Shown here: one piece after another, positions 6,769 through 14,548 of the stretch
How positions within the stretch are numbered: the stretch's first letter is position 1
How the letters are laid out: every line of letters begins with the position of its first letter
Source of the DNA: Bacillota bacterium
GTDB lineage: Bacteria > Bacillota > Clostridia > Lachnospirales > Lachnospiraceae
Assembly: GCA_023392995.1 (NCBI GenBank)
Contig: JAEWMZ010000057.1
Span: 1-15,924 of the forward strand
Reading direction: 5' to 3'
Length of the DNA: 15,924 nucleotides
Position numbers and translations under genes: made by a program
Notes under the pieces: generated by a model
Seen by the model: only the letters and a program-made list of their open reading frames with translations
Database searches by the model: none
What the model was told of the DNA's origin: nothing

Positions 6769-7632
6769 TTATTTTAATATATATTTATGGTTATTGTCTG
6801 CAATAATATCCATTTCATAAAGCGTTCCCTCAAATGGAACTTCTAATTCATGGTATTTTGCACCATTATTTTTATTATATGTATACAAAATTTTTCCGGA
6901 ACATATTCTAATAGCTCCATCGTTAGCTTTTGCAAAGCTATGAAGCAAATCTAACCCTAGCCCTCGTGGGATTTTTGTCTCATTTCTATTTGCTGTACTA
7001 TTACCCCTCTTTATTGCCCACATAAATGCTTCTTTATGAGTAAATGCATTATCAACTGCATCAATTACCTTCCTGGGTATTCCAATACCTGTATCATAAC
7101 AAGAAAAACTATAAGTATATTTTTGATTTCTAAAATACTTGGCACCGACTACATATTCTGCCAAGGAATGTTCCGTAGCATTGTTAAACATCTCCCCAAC
7201 CTTTGAAATAAACAACGCTGAAAGTTCATCGCTCATTACCACTGGAGCTTCCTTTGTGATTGCAGTAACCAGAGAAAATATGCTTTCTGGAGTCGTAATA
7301 ACTTTTGCACTCGATTTCAGATGCGGAGTTATGTTGGTTTCATTCGGTATTAATTCCATATACTCAGATAAATTATCAATAAACCCTACTTTTTTCAACA
7401 GAGAAAGAAACCTTTGGTTACAACGGATAATCAGAGTTTTATTGTACTTTTCACCAATAAAAGGTAAGGTACTAAGAAAGAATAAAAATGACAGGCCTAC
7501 CCGTCCATCCACATTAAATGTGAGTTCGATTACATCATCCTCTGCTGTCCTAATATCTTGATGTATTTTTGCAGTTTTATGATATAAAGGAGCACTCACT
7601 CCTAACGATTGAGTTATTACTATACTCTTCAA
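6769..7632 (-). CDS. GHKL-type ATP-binding protein with N-terminal STAS-like region
   Basis: This 287-residue protein has a C-terminal HATPase_c domain. The N box is EMFNNATEHS (E147, N150/N151), the G1 box is DTGIGIP (D180, G182, G184), and the G2 box is PRGLGLDLL (G224, G226). No phosphoacceptor His domain or membrane segment is seen, so it is not a classical sensor kinase and acts in the cytosol. Residues about 35-95 (VDGRVGLSFLFFLSTLP, then KTLIIRCNQRFLSLLKKVGF) resemble a STAS-type alpha/beta fold. The nearest known logic is SpoIIAB-like kinases acting on STAS proteins. The start is TTG, chosen because AGGGGGGAG lies eight bases upstream. It is the first gene of the cassette, behind an extended -10 promoter. 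Confidence 0.85.
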   Translation of the reverse strand: MKSIVITQSLGVSAPLYHKTAKIHQDIRTAEDDVIELTFNVDGRVGLSFLFFLSTLPFIGEKYNKTLIIRCNQRFLSLLKKVGFIDNLSEYMELIPNETNITPHLKSSAKVITTPESIFSLVTAITKEAPVVMSDELSALFISKVGEMFNNATEHSLAEYVVGAKYFRNQKYTYSFSCYDTGIGIPRKVIDAVDNAFTHKEAFMWAIKRGNSTANRNETKIPRGLGLDLLHSFAKANDGAIRICSGKILYTYNKNNGAKYHELEVPFEGTLYEMDIIADNNHKYILK

Positions 7633-7673
7633 TAAAGTCTCCCCCCTGACTCTGTTTAGATAAAATCAACATA

Positions 7674-7703
7674 AGTATAGCATATAACCGTCACGATATA
7701 CAA
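7674..7703 (-). promoter_or_regulatory. Promoter of the ATP-binding/STAS-like/PIN cassette
   Basis: The minus strand has TGCTATACT (7674-7682), an extended -10 with five of six TATAAT bases, about 40 bases before the TTG start. A weak -35 (TTGTAT, 7698-7703) lies 18 bases further upstream. Confidence 0.55.
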
Positions 7704-7971
7704 CTGTAATTGGTGATTCTCGCAAATTTTGCACACATCATGATATTAAAAATTCAGAAAAAACCAGCACATTTATGTGAATTCATTAAGGATTTAAAGG
7801 TACTAACGTGGTTTTTGACCCAAACATCATGGTATTATTATACATTTTATGTCAACTAATTCCATGTGCCTTTTGCATTCAAATTGAAAATGAGTGAGCA
7901 TAGAAAATAAAGGCTACTCAACATAACCCTTACCCCTTAGATGCGGCGAAATTTTCTTAAATAATACTATG
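7704..7971. other. Gene-free stretch with a possible plus-strand promoter and small RNA
   Basis: No protein-coding frame with a binding site is seen here. On the plus strand TTGACC (7815-7820) and TATACA (7839-7844) are 18 bases apart. A transcript from about 7851 would run roughly 155 bases to the perfect hairpin at 7972-8005 and its U-tract. That is the shape of a small RNA gene, antisense to nothing known. Short inverted repeats occur as well, such as GCAAATTTTGC near 7730-7742 and CACATTTATGTG. Confidence 0.3.
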
Positions 7972-8005
7972 AAAAAGGAAAGTCAACGTTAAGACTTTCC
8001 TTTTT
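7972..8005. terminator. Perfect bidirectional terminator downstream of nifJ
   Basis: Arms 7972-7984 and 7993-8005 (AAAAAGGAAAGTC/GACTTTCCTTTTT) are perfect 13-bp complements with loop AACGTTAA. Because one arm begins with five A and the other ends with five T, it works in either direction. On the minus strand it lies about 70 bases after the nifJ stop. Confidence 0.9.
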
Positions 8006-8077
8006 CTATGCTTATATTTATGATTTCAATTATTTTATTGATATTTAATTCTGTCTTTATTTTTTTGGGGTTATTTC

Positions 8078-11000
8078 TTACTCAACTGTCTCCCAGTCTA
8101 CACTTATTTTAATGGGCTCTGCTGCTGCCATTTGTTTATAGATTTCGTATTTTTCTTTCGCATAGGCTTCTGCCTGGCGGAAAAGGTCTTCTGCTTGATC
8201 CGGGAAGGATTTTTCCAGGGAGCTGTAACGGACTTGGCTGAGGATAAAGTCGCGGAAGCTCTCTGTTGGTTCTTTGGAGTCTAGCACGAAGGGATTCTTT
8301 CCTTCCTGTTTCAGACTTGGATTGTAGCGATAGAGGTGCCAATAGCCTGCCTGTACTGCTTTTTTGATGGTTTCCATGCTCTTGCCCATGCCTGCTTTCA
8401 GACCGTGGTTGATGCAGGGTGAGTATGCTATGACGATGGAGGGACCGTGATGCTCTTCTGCTTCACGGAAGGCTCTGATTAACTGTGTGTTATCGGCGTG
8501 AATACCTACCTGAGCAACGTATACATTTCCATAAGACATCATCATCCGTCCCAGGTCTTTCTTTCCCTGCTTCTTACCGGAGGCTGCAAATTTAGCTATG
8601 GCTGAGATCGGTGTTGATTTGGAGGCTTGTCCGCCAGTATTTGAGTATACTTCCGTATCAAAGACCAGAATGTTAACATCCTCACCGGAGGCCATAACAT
8701 GGTCTAAGCCGCCATAGCCGATATCGTAGGCCCAGCCGTCACCACCCAGCATCCAGATGGAGCGCTTGGTGAGATAATCTTGGTTTGCTTTTATCTCTTT
8801 GACTAGGTTTTCTATTTCTACATCAGTAGATACGAAGTTTTCCAGCGCTTCGATTACTCGGTCACTTGCTTCCTTGGAAGCTTTTCCGTCTTCCTTGTAA
8901 TGAATCCAGTCGTGGAAGGCTTCTTTTATCTTTTCTTCTACGTTCATACCATTGAGCTTGTTCATATTATCATGAATCTTGTTACGAATCTGCTTTACCG
9001 CTAAATACATACCATAACCGAACTCTGCATTGTCCTCAAAAAGAGAGTTTGCCCAGGAGGGTCCTTTTCCCTGACGATTTACTGTATAGGCAGTGCTTGG
9101 AGCTGAAGCAGCCCAGATGGAGGAGCAGCCTGTGGCATTGGCTATCATCATTCGTTCTCCGAATAATTGGGTCAGCAGCTTTACATAAGGTGTTTCACCA
9201 CAACCGGCACAGGCGCCGTGGAATTCCAGCAGCGGTGTTTTGAACTGACTATCCTTAAAAGCTGCACCATAGGCCAGACTCTCTTTAAAGCTAATATTTT
9301 CTATGGCATACTTCCAATTCTCCAGCTCTTTCTCCAGCTGCGTACCAATGGGCTTCATGATTAATGCCTTTCCTTTTGCAGGGCATACATCCGCACAGTT
9401 ACCACAGCCGGTACAGTCCATCGGACTGATCTGAATCTTATATTGGTAGCCTTCAAAGTTCTTACCGGTAGCTTTCTTTACTTCAAAGGTCTCCGGTGCC
9501 TTTCGTACCTCTTCCTCATCCAGTAAAAATGGACGAATGACTGCGTGGGGGCAGACATAGGAGCACTGATTACACTGGATACAGCGTTCCAGTATCCACT
9601 CCGGTACATTCACCGCAATACCACGTTTTTCATAAGCTGTAACGCCGGAGGGGAAGGTTCCGTCCTCTCTGCCTTCGAATGCACTGACCGGAAGATCTCC
9701 ACCCTTCATTGCGGACATGGGACGCATGATTTTACGAATAAACTCCGGTTCTTGATCGGATTCATCACTCCGAAGCTCCAGGTTCTTCCATTCCTTGGGA
9801 ATCTTGATTTTTTTGATGGACTTGATACCCTGATCTACGGCTTCCTCATTCATTTTGACGACTTTCTCACCTTTTTTACCGTATAGCTTATGGATACCTG
9901 CCTTTAATTCCTTTAAATATACTTCTTCGGGTAATACCTGGGTTAACTTAAAGAATGCGCCCTGCATTACCATATTAATTCGGTTGCCAAGACCGATTTC
10001 ATCTGCGATTTTAATTGCATTAATGGTATAAAATTTGACATCCTTTTCCGCCAGCTGTTTTTTCATAATATCCGGCAGATGCTTGTCCAGTTCTTTTTCA
10101 TCCCATAGGGTGTTCAGTACAAAGGTACCTCCCTCCTTGATGCTTTGCAGTAAATCATATTTATGCACATAGGATTGATTATGGCAGGCAACGTAATTTG
10201 CATGGGCAACCAGATAGGTGGATCTAATCTCTTCCTTGCCAAAACGCAGGTGGGATACGGTCAAACCACCTGATTTCTTGGAATCATAATCAAAATATGC
10301 CTGAACATTTAACTCGGAATTTTCACCAATAATTTTAATAGCCTGCTTGTTGGCACCAACCGTACCGTCGGAGCCAAGTCCCCAGATCTGGCAGGCGATC
10401 ATACCTTCCGGTTCTGCATCGAGTCCTTTGATTGGCTTTAAGGAGGTCTTTGTCACATCATCTTCAATACCGATGGTAAAATGGTTCTTGGGCTTCGCTT
10501 CCTTCAAGTTATGGAATACGGAAGCAATATGAGTCGGATTGGTATCCTTGGAACCCAGACCATAACGGCCGCCGATGATAAGCGGCGCCTTCTCTTCTCC
10601 TAAGAAGCAGGTGCAGATATCCAGATAGAGCGGTTCTCCGATGGCGCCTGGTTCTTTGGTACGGTCCAGCACTGCAATTCTTTTCACGGTCTTAGGCAGG
10701 CAGTTCTTAAAATGCTCGATGGAAAATGGCCGGAACAGCCGCACCTTAACGAGACCATATTTCTCTCCGATGGAGTTATAAAAATCAATCGTCTGTTCAA
10801 TGGCGGGTATGACAGAGCCCATTGCCACAATAACATGCTCTGCATCCTCGGCACCGTAGTAATCGAAGAGACCATAGCTTCTGCCGGTTTGTTCGCCCAC
10901 CTTCTTCAAGTATTCTTCCACGATCGGTACAATGTCCTGGTAATAAGGATTGGAAGCTTCTCTTCCCTGAAAATAAATATCTGCATTCTGAGCCGTACCT

Positions 11001-11644
11001 CGAATTACCGGATGATTTGGAGATAAGGCACGGTTACGAAAGTCCTGTATTGCACCACGGTCAACTAATTCAGCGTAATCTCTGTATTCCAGAGCCTCAA
11101 CCTTTTGAACCTCATGGGAGGTACGAAAGCCGTCAAAGAAATGAACAAAGGGGAGTCTTCCCTTAATTGCAGACAAATGTGCGATCGGAGCCAGATCCAT
11201 GATCTCCTGAACAGAGCTGGAGGCCAGCATTGCGCAGCCAGTCTGGCGGATTGCCATAACATCCTGATGATCTCCAAAGATACTGAGAGCATGGGTTGCA
11301 ATTGCCCGGGCACTTACGTGAATAACACCGGGAAGAAGCTCACCGGCTGCTTTGTATAGATTCGGAATCATTAGTAATAAGCCCTGAGAGGCTGTAAAGG
11401 TTGTTGTCAAGGCTCCTGCCTGCAAGGAACCGTGAAATGCTCCCGCGGCTCCTGCCTCCGATTGCATTTCAACGACATTTACCTCCTGACCAAATATATT
11501 TTTTCTATGGTTTGCTGCCCACTCATCGGTGGCTTCGGCCATACCGGAGGATGGAGTAATTGGATATATTGCAGCTACTTCTGTAAATGCATAAGCTACA
11601 TAAGCCGCCGCTGTATTTCCATCCACAGTCATCTTAATTTTCAT
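8078..11644 (-). CDS. nifJ: Pyruvate:ferredoxin (flavodoxin) oxidoreductase
   Basis: The enzyme converts pyruvate and CoA to acetyl-CoA and CO2 while reducing ferredoxin or flavodoxin in the cytosol, a central step of clostridial fermentation. The 1188 residues are the normal length of the single-chain enzyme with all domains in order. The N-terminal domain has YPITPSS (residues 27-33), and the gamma-type domain carries GLGSDGTVGANKQAIK. A two-[4Fe-4S] ferredoxin-like domain has C688, C691, C694, C698 and C744, C747, C750, C754. The TPP domain has C812/C815 for the proximal cluster, GDGWAYDIG (968-976) and NTGG (from N1002). AGGAGG stands directly before the ATG. It begins 16 bases after the DUF3787-type gene, so they share a transcript. 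No residue loss or frameshift is seen. Confidence 0.98.
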   Translation of the reverse strand: MKIKMTVDGNTAAAYVAYAFTEVAAIYPITPSSGMAEATDEWAANHRKNIFGQEVNVVEMQSEAGAAGAFHGSLQAGALTTTFTASQGLLLMIPNLYKAAGELLPGVIHVSARAIATHALSIFGDHQDVMAIRQTGCAMLASSSVQEIMDLAPIAHLSAIKGRLPFVHFFDGFRTSHEVQKVEALEYRDYAELVDRGAIQDFRNRALSPNHPVIRGTAQNADIYFQGREASNPYYQDIVPIVEEYLKKVGEQTGRSYGLFDYYGAEDAEHVIVAMGSVIPAIEQTIDFYNSIGEKYGLVKVRLFRPFSIEHFKNCLPKTVKRIAVLDRTKEPGAIGEPLYLDICTCFLGEEKAPLIIGGRYGLGSKDTNPTHIASVFHNLKEAKPKNHFTIGIEDDVTKTSLKPIKGLDAEPEGMIACQIWGLGSDGTVGANKQAIKIIGENSELNVQAYFDYDSKKSGGLTVSHLRFGKEEIRSTYLVAHANYVACHNQSYVHKYDLLQSIKEGGTFVLNTLWDEKELDKHLPDIMKKQLAEKDVKFYTINAIKIADEIGLGNRINMVMQGAFFKLTQVLPEEVYLKELKAGIHKLYGKKGEKVVKMNEEAVDQGIKSIKKIKIPKEWKNLELRSDESDQEPEFIRKIMRPMSAMKGGDLPVSAFEGREDGTFPSGVTAYEKRGIAVNVPEWILERCIQCNQCSYVCPHAVIRPFLLDEEEVRKAPETFEVKKATGKNFEGYQYKIQISPMDCTGCGNCADVCPAKGKALIMKPIGTQLEKELENWKYAIENISFKESLAYGAAFKDSQFKTPLLEFHGACAGCGETPYVKLLTQLFGERMMIANATGCSSIWAASAPSTAYTVNRQGKGPSWANSLFEDNAEFGYGMYLAVKQIRNKIHDNMNKLNGMNVEEKIKEAFHDWIHYKEDGKASKEASDRVIEALENFVSTDVEIENLVKEIKANQDYLTKRSIWMLGGDGWAYDIGYGGLDHVMASGEDVNILVFDTEVYSNTGGQASKSTPISAIAKFAASGKKQGKKDLGRMMMSYGNVYVAQVGIHADNTQLIRAFREAEEHHGPSIVIAYSPCINHGLKAGMGKSMETIKKAVQAGYWHLYRYNPSLKQEGKNPFVLDSKEPTESFRDFILSQVRYSSLEKSFPDQAEDLFRQAEAYAKEKYEIYKQMAAAEPIKISVDWETVE

Positions 11645-11660
11645 TTCCTCTTCCTCCTAA

Positions 11661-11861
11661 TTATAATTTACTTCCGTTATCAACCCATTCCTTTGCAGCG
11701 ACAACTGCATCAATAGAGGGTTTATTAATATTCACCTGATCTGCCTTATAATAGCCCTGCTGATTCTGCCAGGCAGCCGTACATTCACAATTGGTTGGAG
11801 TCTTAGAGTCAATCCTTTTATTATCCTTTCCTGTCAGCTGATTCTTCTTATTATTCTCCAT
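11661..11861 (-). CDS. Small DUF3787-type protein (CDIF630_02480-like spore surface family)
   Basis: This 66-residue protein begins MENNKKNQLTGKDNKRID. The frame is open further upstream, but this ATG has a perfect AAGGAGG seven bases before it. The core TNCECTAAWQNQQGYYKADQ and the ending VVAAKEWVDNGSKL match the DUF3787 layout: an early T-A-A-W, a Pro/Ser stretch (NKPSIDAV) and a terminal AKEWVD. Members are small hydrophilic proteins of clostridia reported on the spore surface. No membrane segment or signal is seen. It precedes nifJ by 16 bases behind the only promoter-like sequence in this block, which would couple a spore-associated protein to pyruvate metabolism. Family assignment is from memory of the pattern. 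Confidence 0.75.
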   Translation of the reverse strand: MENNKKNQLTGKDNKRIDSKTPTNCECTAAWQNQQGYYKADQVNINKPSIDAVVAAKEWVDNGSKL

Positions 11862-11903
11862 ATTCAATTCCTCCTTATAGATTAAATTTAAAAACAACAT
11901 CTT

Positions 11904-11933
11904 CTTACATTTCCAGTGTTTCCACGTTGTCAA
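11904..11933 (-). promoter_or_regulatory. Possible sigma-A promoter for the DUF3787-nifJ unit
   Basis: The minus strand has a perfect TTGACA (11928-11933). The best -10 at an 18-base spacing is TGTAAG (11904-11909), which matches only four of six positions. It lies about 40 bases before the ATG at 11861. The -35 is strong and the -10 weak, so the call is tentative. Confidence 0.4.
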
Positions 11934-12057
11934 AGCATAGTCTTCAATCTGATAACATTGTTTCCTAATCTACTAGAAACTATAACTTGAGATCAAAATA
12001 TTAAGATAAAATTTAAAGGAAGAGGAAATGAAAATATCATAAAATAATTTTTCTTTA

Positions 12058-12134
12058 CAAATAAAAAGCTATTGCAAAGCTAGTATCATAAAATTTCTAT
12101 CCTATGATACTGCTTCGTAATAGCTTTTTATTTG
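12058..12134. terminator. Very long bidirectional hairpin after the hemerythrin-like gene
   Basis: Outer arms 12058-12071 and 12121-12134 are perfect (CAAATAAAAAGCTA against TAGCTTTTTATTTG), and the inner arms 12082-12090 and 12103-12111 are perfect (AGTATCATA/TATGATACT). Between them most bases also pair, with one bulge and one mismatch, giving a stem near 32 bp. The A-rich start and T-rich end allow termination both ways. It separates the asr-hemerythrin genes from the promoter region of the nifJ unit. Confidence 0.8.
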
Positions 12135-12259
12135 CATTATTTTAACAACAAAGCTAGGGTGTGTCTAAAACTGCTTGTGCCGGGCTGAGTGCTCCACTTT
12201 GTGGTATACAAAGCGCGATTTGGGGGCGTAGTGGTTCTACATTAAATAAAATCCACTAA

Positions 12260-12682
12260 CTATAAATTCTTCTCTTTGATAATGCGGTAAAGCTCCGTAT
12301 TTTCCTTGGAAATACGTCTTTTTAATACCTCAATCATCTTCTTCGCATCTTCCAGAAAAACGTCTTCCTTCCCTTTTAGCTTAGCTCCAACATTATAGCT
12401 GCTTTTGAACTCACTGTATTCCTCAGCCAGACTGCCCATTTCCTTATCGTAACTCTGTGCCAGCTTCTTTATCTCTTCATCTGGCGACTTAAACAGATCA
12501 GGATATAGGAATCGATCCTCCTCCAGTAAATGAATCTTTAGCAATCCCGCCAACTTACTGATATGCAGGGCAGCCTTTGTAGTGTCAAACGCCTTGCTTC
12601 CCTTTTTTACTTCCTCTTCGAGCAAAACAAGCTCCGCCATAATCGAATCATGCTGTCTGTTAAGATTTGTTAAATTAATCAT
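12260..12682 (-). CDS. Hemerythrin-like HHE-domain protein
   Basis: This 140-residue, all-helical protein has candidate iron ligands H11 (NRQH), H40 (ALHISKLAG) and H51 with E55 in HLLEEDRFLYP, the family hallmark. The second half-motif at residues 122-132 reads RRISKENTELY. It keeps E127 but has Arg123 where the second H-x3-E motif normally has His, so the di-iron site may be altered or completed by another residue. Such proteins bind or sense oxygen or NO, or store iron, in the cytosol. GAGGAGG lies just before the ATG. It follows asrC by 71 bases with no terminator between, so it may be read as the last gene of the sulfite operon, and it could protect its Fe-S and siroheme proteins. That role is inference. 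Confidence 0.85.
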   Translation of the reverse strand: MINLTNLNRQHDSIMAELVLLEEEVKKGSKAFDTTKAALHISKLAGLLKIHLLEEDRFLYPDLFKSPDEEIKKLAQSYDKEMGSLAEEYSEFKSSYNVGAKLKGKEDVFLEDAKKMIEVLKRRISKENTELYRIIKEKNL

Positions 12683-12753
12683 TGGTATTCCTCCTCTTAT
12701 CTTAAGTTTCGCAAATTATCTTTATGAATTTAAGTTTCATAACCAATAATTCG

Positions 12754-13719
12754 TTAATCATACTTTATTCCCTTCCAATAGATCGGAGAAGAGACCTCTG
12801 CCAGCTTTGGGAGCTGAACATCCTTCAATGCCCATTTTTTGAATTCATCAAACCCGGTACGATCTACAATGTATCCAATATGCTCCTTTCCCAAAGGTGC
12901 CTCCGGATCAATATAGTGTCCCACATAATCGTAGGTATTACGTATAATCTTTATAATACTGGCCTCATCCACCCATTTGATAAAGTCTTCCCCGAGCCGT
13001 GGGTTTTTCTTGCCTGTTCTTCCCAGAAGGGTTAATCGGTAGAGCTTTTGCTCGCCTCTTGTCCAGGCCCCCGTAGGACAGGCTAATACACATTCACCGC
13101 AACCGATACATTTGCTGGTGTTACGTTCTACCTTATAATTAACCGTGCTTAATACACCGACTGATTTTTTGGTGCATTTTTTAACACAGGCTCCGCAATT
13201 TACACATCGATCCTTGTCATACTGGGGTTCTGTCATCCCCATAATTCCAAAGTCATGCATTCTGACCTTGGCACAATCATTGGGACATCCGGTTAAGGCA
13301 ATCTTAAAATGCAAGTCGTGGGGAAAGATCGCTTTTTCTACTATTTGGGCAAAGGCAGTTGTATCATAGCAGCCATAAGGGCAAACGCGATTCCCTACAC
13401 AGGCAGTGACATTTCTGGTACCGGCAGCACTATAGCCCTCTCCAGGCTTCTCCTGATTAATCCCAAGCCCCTCAATCAGCGGCTGCAGGAGGATATTTAC
13501 CTGGGGCATATCCTCATAACGGATTCCCGGAATCTCAAATCCCTGTCTTCCTGTTATATGTACCGTGCCATTGCCATAGGTTTCTGCAATGTCTTGTACC
13601 ATGGCGAGATATTTTGCCTCCATATGCCCTCCCGGAACACGGATCCTTGAGGCAGTTCTTCCTCTTTCCTTAGTAACGCGAAAGGCATTTTTCTTAAGCT
13701 CTTTTGTATTCAGGTCCAT
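12754..13719 (-). CDS. asrC: Anaerobic sulfite reductase subunit C (siroheme subunit)
   Basis: This catalytic subunit performs the six-electron reduction of sulfite to sulfide. The siroheme/[4Fe-4S] signature is C107-x5-C113 (CVGNRVC) and C145-x3-C149 (CPNDC). Two ferredoxin clusters follow, C172/C175/C178/C182 and C204/C207/C210/C214. The N-terminal ferrite-reductase half carries RIRVPGG and HITGRQGFEIPG. The frame is open nine codons further to 13746, but the ATG at 13719 has GGAGGG eight bases upstream and begins MDLNTKELKKNAFRVTKERG, typical of AsrC. The resulting 321 residues fit the family. It starts 19 bases after the asrB stop. All key cysteines are present. Confidence 0.96.
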   Translation of the reverse strand: MDLNTKELKKNAFRVTKERGRTASRIRVPGGHMEAKYLAMVQDIAETYGNGTVHITGRQGFEIPGIRYEDMPQVNILLQPLIEGLGINQEKPGEGYSAAGTRNVTACVGNRVCPYGCYDTTAFAQIVEKAIFPHDLHFKIALTGCPNDCAKVRMHDFGIMGMTEPQYDKDRCVNCGACVKKCTKKSVGVLSTVNYKVERNTSKCIGCGECVLACPTGAWTRGEQKLYRLTLLGRTGKKNPRLGEDFIKWVDEASIIKIIRNTYDYVGHYIDPEAPLGKEHIGYIVDRTGFDEFKKWALKDVQLPKLAEVSSPIYWKGIKYD

Positions 13720-13738
13720 TCTTTTAGCCCTCCTCTCA

Positions 13739-14548
13739 TTAATCAATCAGGTTGCGGCCTTTTGTATAGTTAAACACCGGCCCAGACAGACAGACATAGG
13801 TATCATCTATTTTGCAATGGCCGCATTTTCCAATGCCGCAGCACATTTTTCTTTCCTGGGATATCCAGATGTTTTCCTCCTGAAAGCCTTCTTTTAACAG
13901 CCCTAAGGTTGTAAAATGCATCATCATAGGAGGTCCCACCACGATAGCTTTCGCCTTTTTACTATCTTTTAGCTTTAACTGGGGAATAAACTCTGTAACC
14001 AGGCCGGTACGGCAGGCACCTTCTTTCTTGGCCCTTTCCTCTTCCATATGATCCACTGTTAGAATAACCTCCATTGTTTTCTTCCAGCGGTTAAAATCCT
14101 GGGTAAACAGGATATCCTTTGGTGTCTTAAAGCCAGCAATTAAGGTCATACTTTCCACCTCCTCCGGATGCTCGGAGAAATATTCTATGACACCTCGTAC
14201 CGGTGATAAACCAGTTCCTCCTGCAATAATAACCAGCTCCGATGCCTGATAATCCTTTACTTCAAAACCATTTCCATATGGTCCGCGAAGAAAGAGCTTA
14301 TCTCCTACGTAATGCTCAAAGATTTCATCTGTGACCTTACCTACCTTACGTATGGTAAAATCAAGGAAGCCTTCTCGAATTCCACTAACTGAAATCGGTG
14401 CCTCTCCAAATTTCGGTATGGAAACCTCAAAAAATTGTCCGGGCTTTACTTCCTTTCCTGCGTAGGTCATCCGAAAGGTGAACTCAATATTGGTATGCTT
14501 GATGACCTCCTTAATTTCTGATATAAAAGGGATATATTCATTATGCAT
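13739..14548 (-). CDS. asrB: Anaerobic sulfite reductase subunit B (FAD/NAD(P)H and 2Fe-2S electron input)
   Basis: This subunit takes electrons from NAD(P)H through FAD and passes them to the iron-sulfur subunit. It is a ferredoxin-NADP reductase-type protein of 269 residues. The flavin-binding region includes VKPGQFFEVSIP and APISVSG. The nucleotide-binding loop is AGGTGLSPVRG (A109-G119), and a [2Fe-2S] set lies near the end (C237, C242, C245, C253, with an extra C236). This order is that of the dihydroorotate dehydrogenase PyrK/AsrB type; the asr neighbours decide for AsrB. GGAGGTGA precedes the ATG. Its start overlaps the asrA stop by eight bases, which indicates coupled translation. Confidence 0.96.
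   Translation of the reverse strand: MHNEYIPFISEIKEVIKHTNIEFTFRMTYAGKEVKPGQFFEVSIPKFGEAPISVSGIREGFLDFTIRKVGKVTDEIFEHYVGDKLFLRGPYGNGFEVKDYQASELVIIAGGTGLSPVRGVIEYFSEHPEEVESMTLIAGFKTPKDILFTQDFNRWKKTMEVILTVDHMEEERAKKEGACRTGLVTEFIPQLKLKDSKKAKAIVVGPPMMMHFTTLGLLKEGFQEENIWISQERKMCCGIGKCGHCKIDDTYVCLSGPVFNYTKGRNLID

Noticed and set aside
7139..7561. 140-residue plus-strand ORF opposite the ATP-binding gene
   Set aside because: The minus strand carries complete GHKL motifs over the same bases; the plus-strand reading has no ribosome binding site or domain.
9545..9886. 113-residue plus-strand ORF inside nifJ, and similar ORFs opposite asrA, asrC and gerA
   Set aside because: They are antisense shadows of well-supported genes and lack binding sites and recognisable domains.
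11940..12060. Redox-sensing Rex operator ahead of the nifJ unit
   Set aside because: No TTGTTAA-type palindrome with both halves was found; only a single TTAACAA-like half occurs near 12141, past the hairpin.
13720..13746. Nine-codon upstream start for asrC
   Set aside because: The GGAGGG site lies inside this extension, eight bases before the ATG at 13719, and would be useless for the earlier start.
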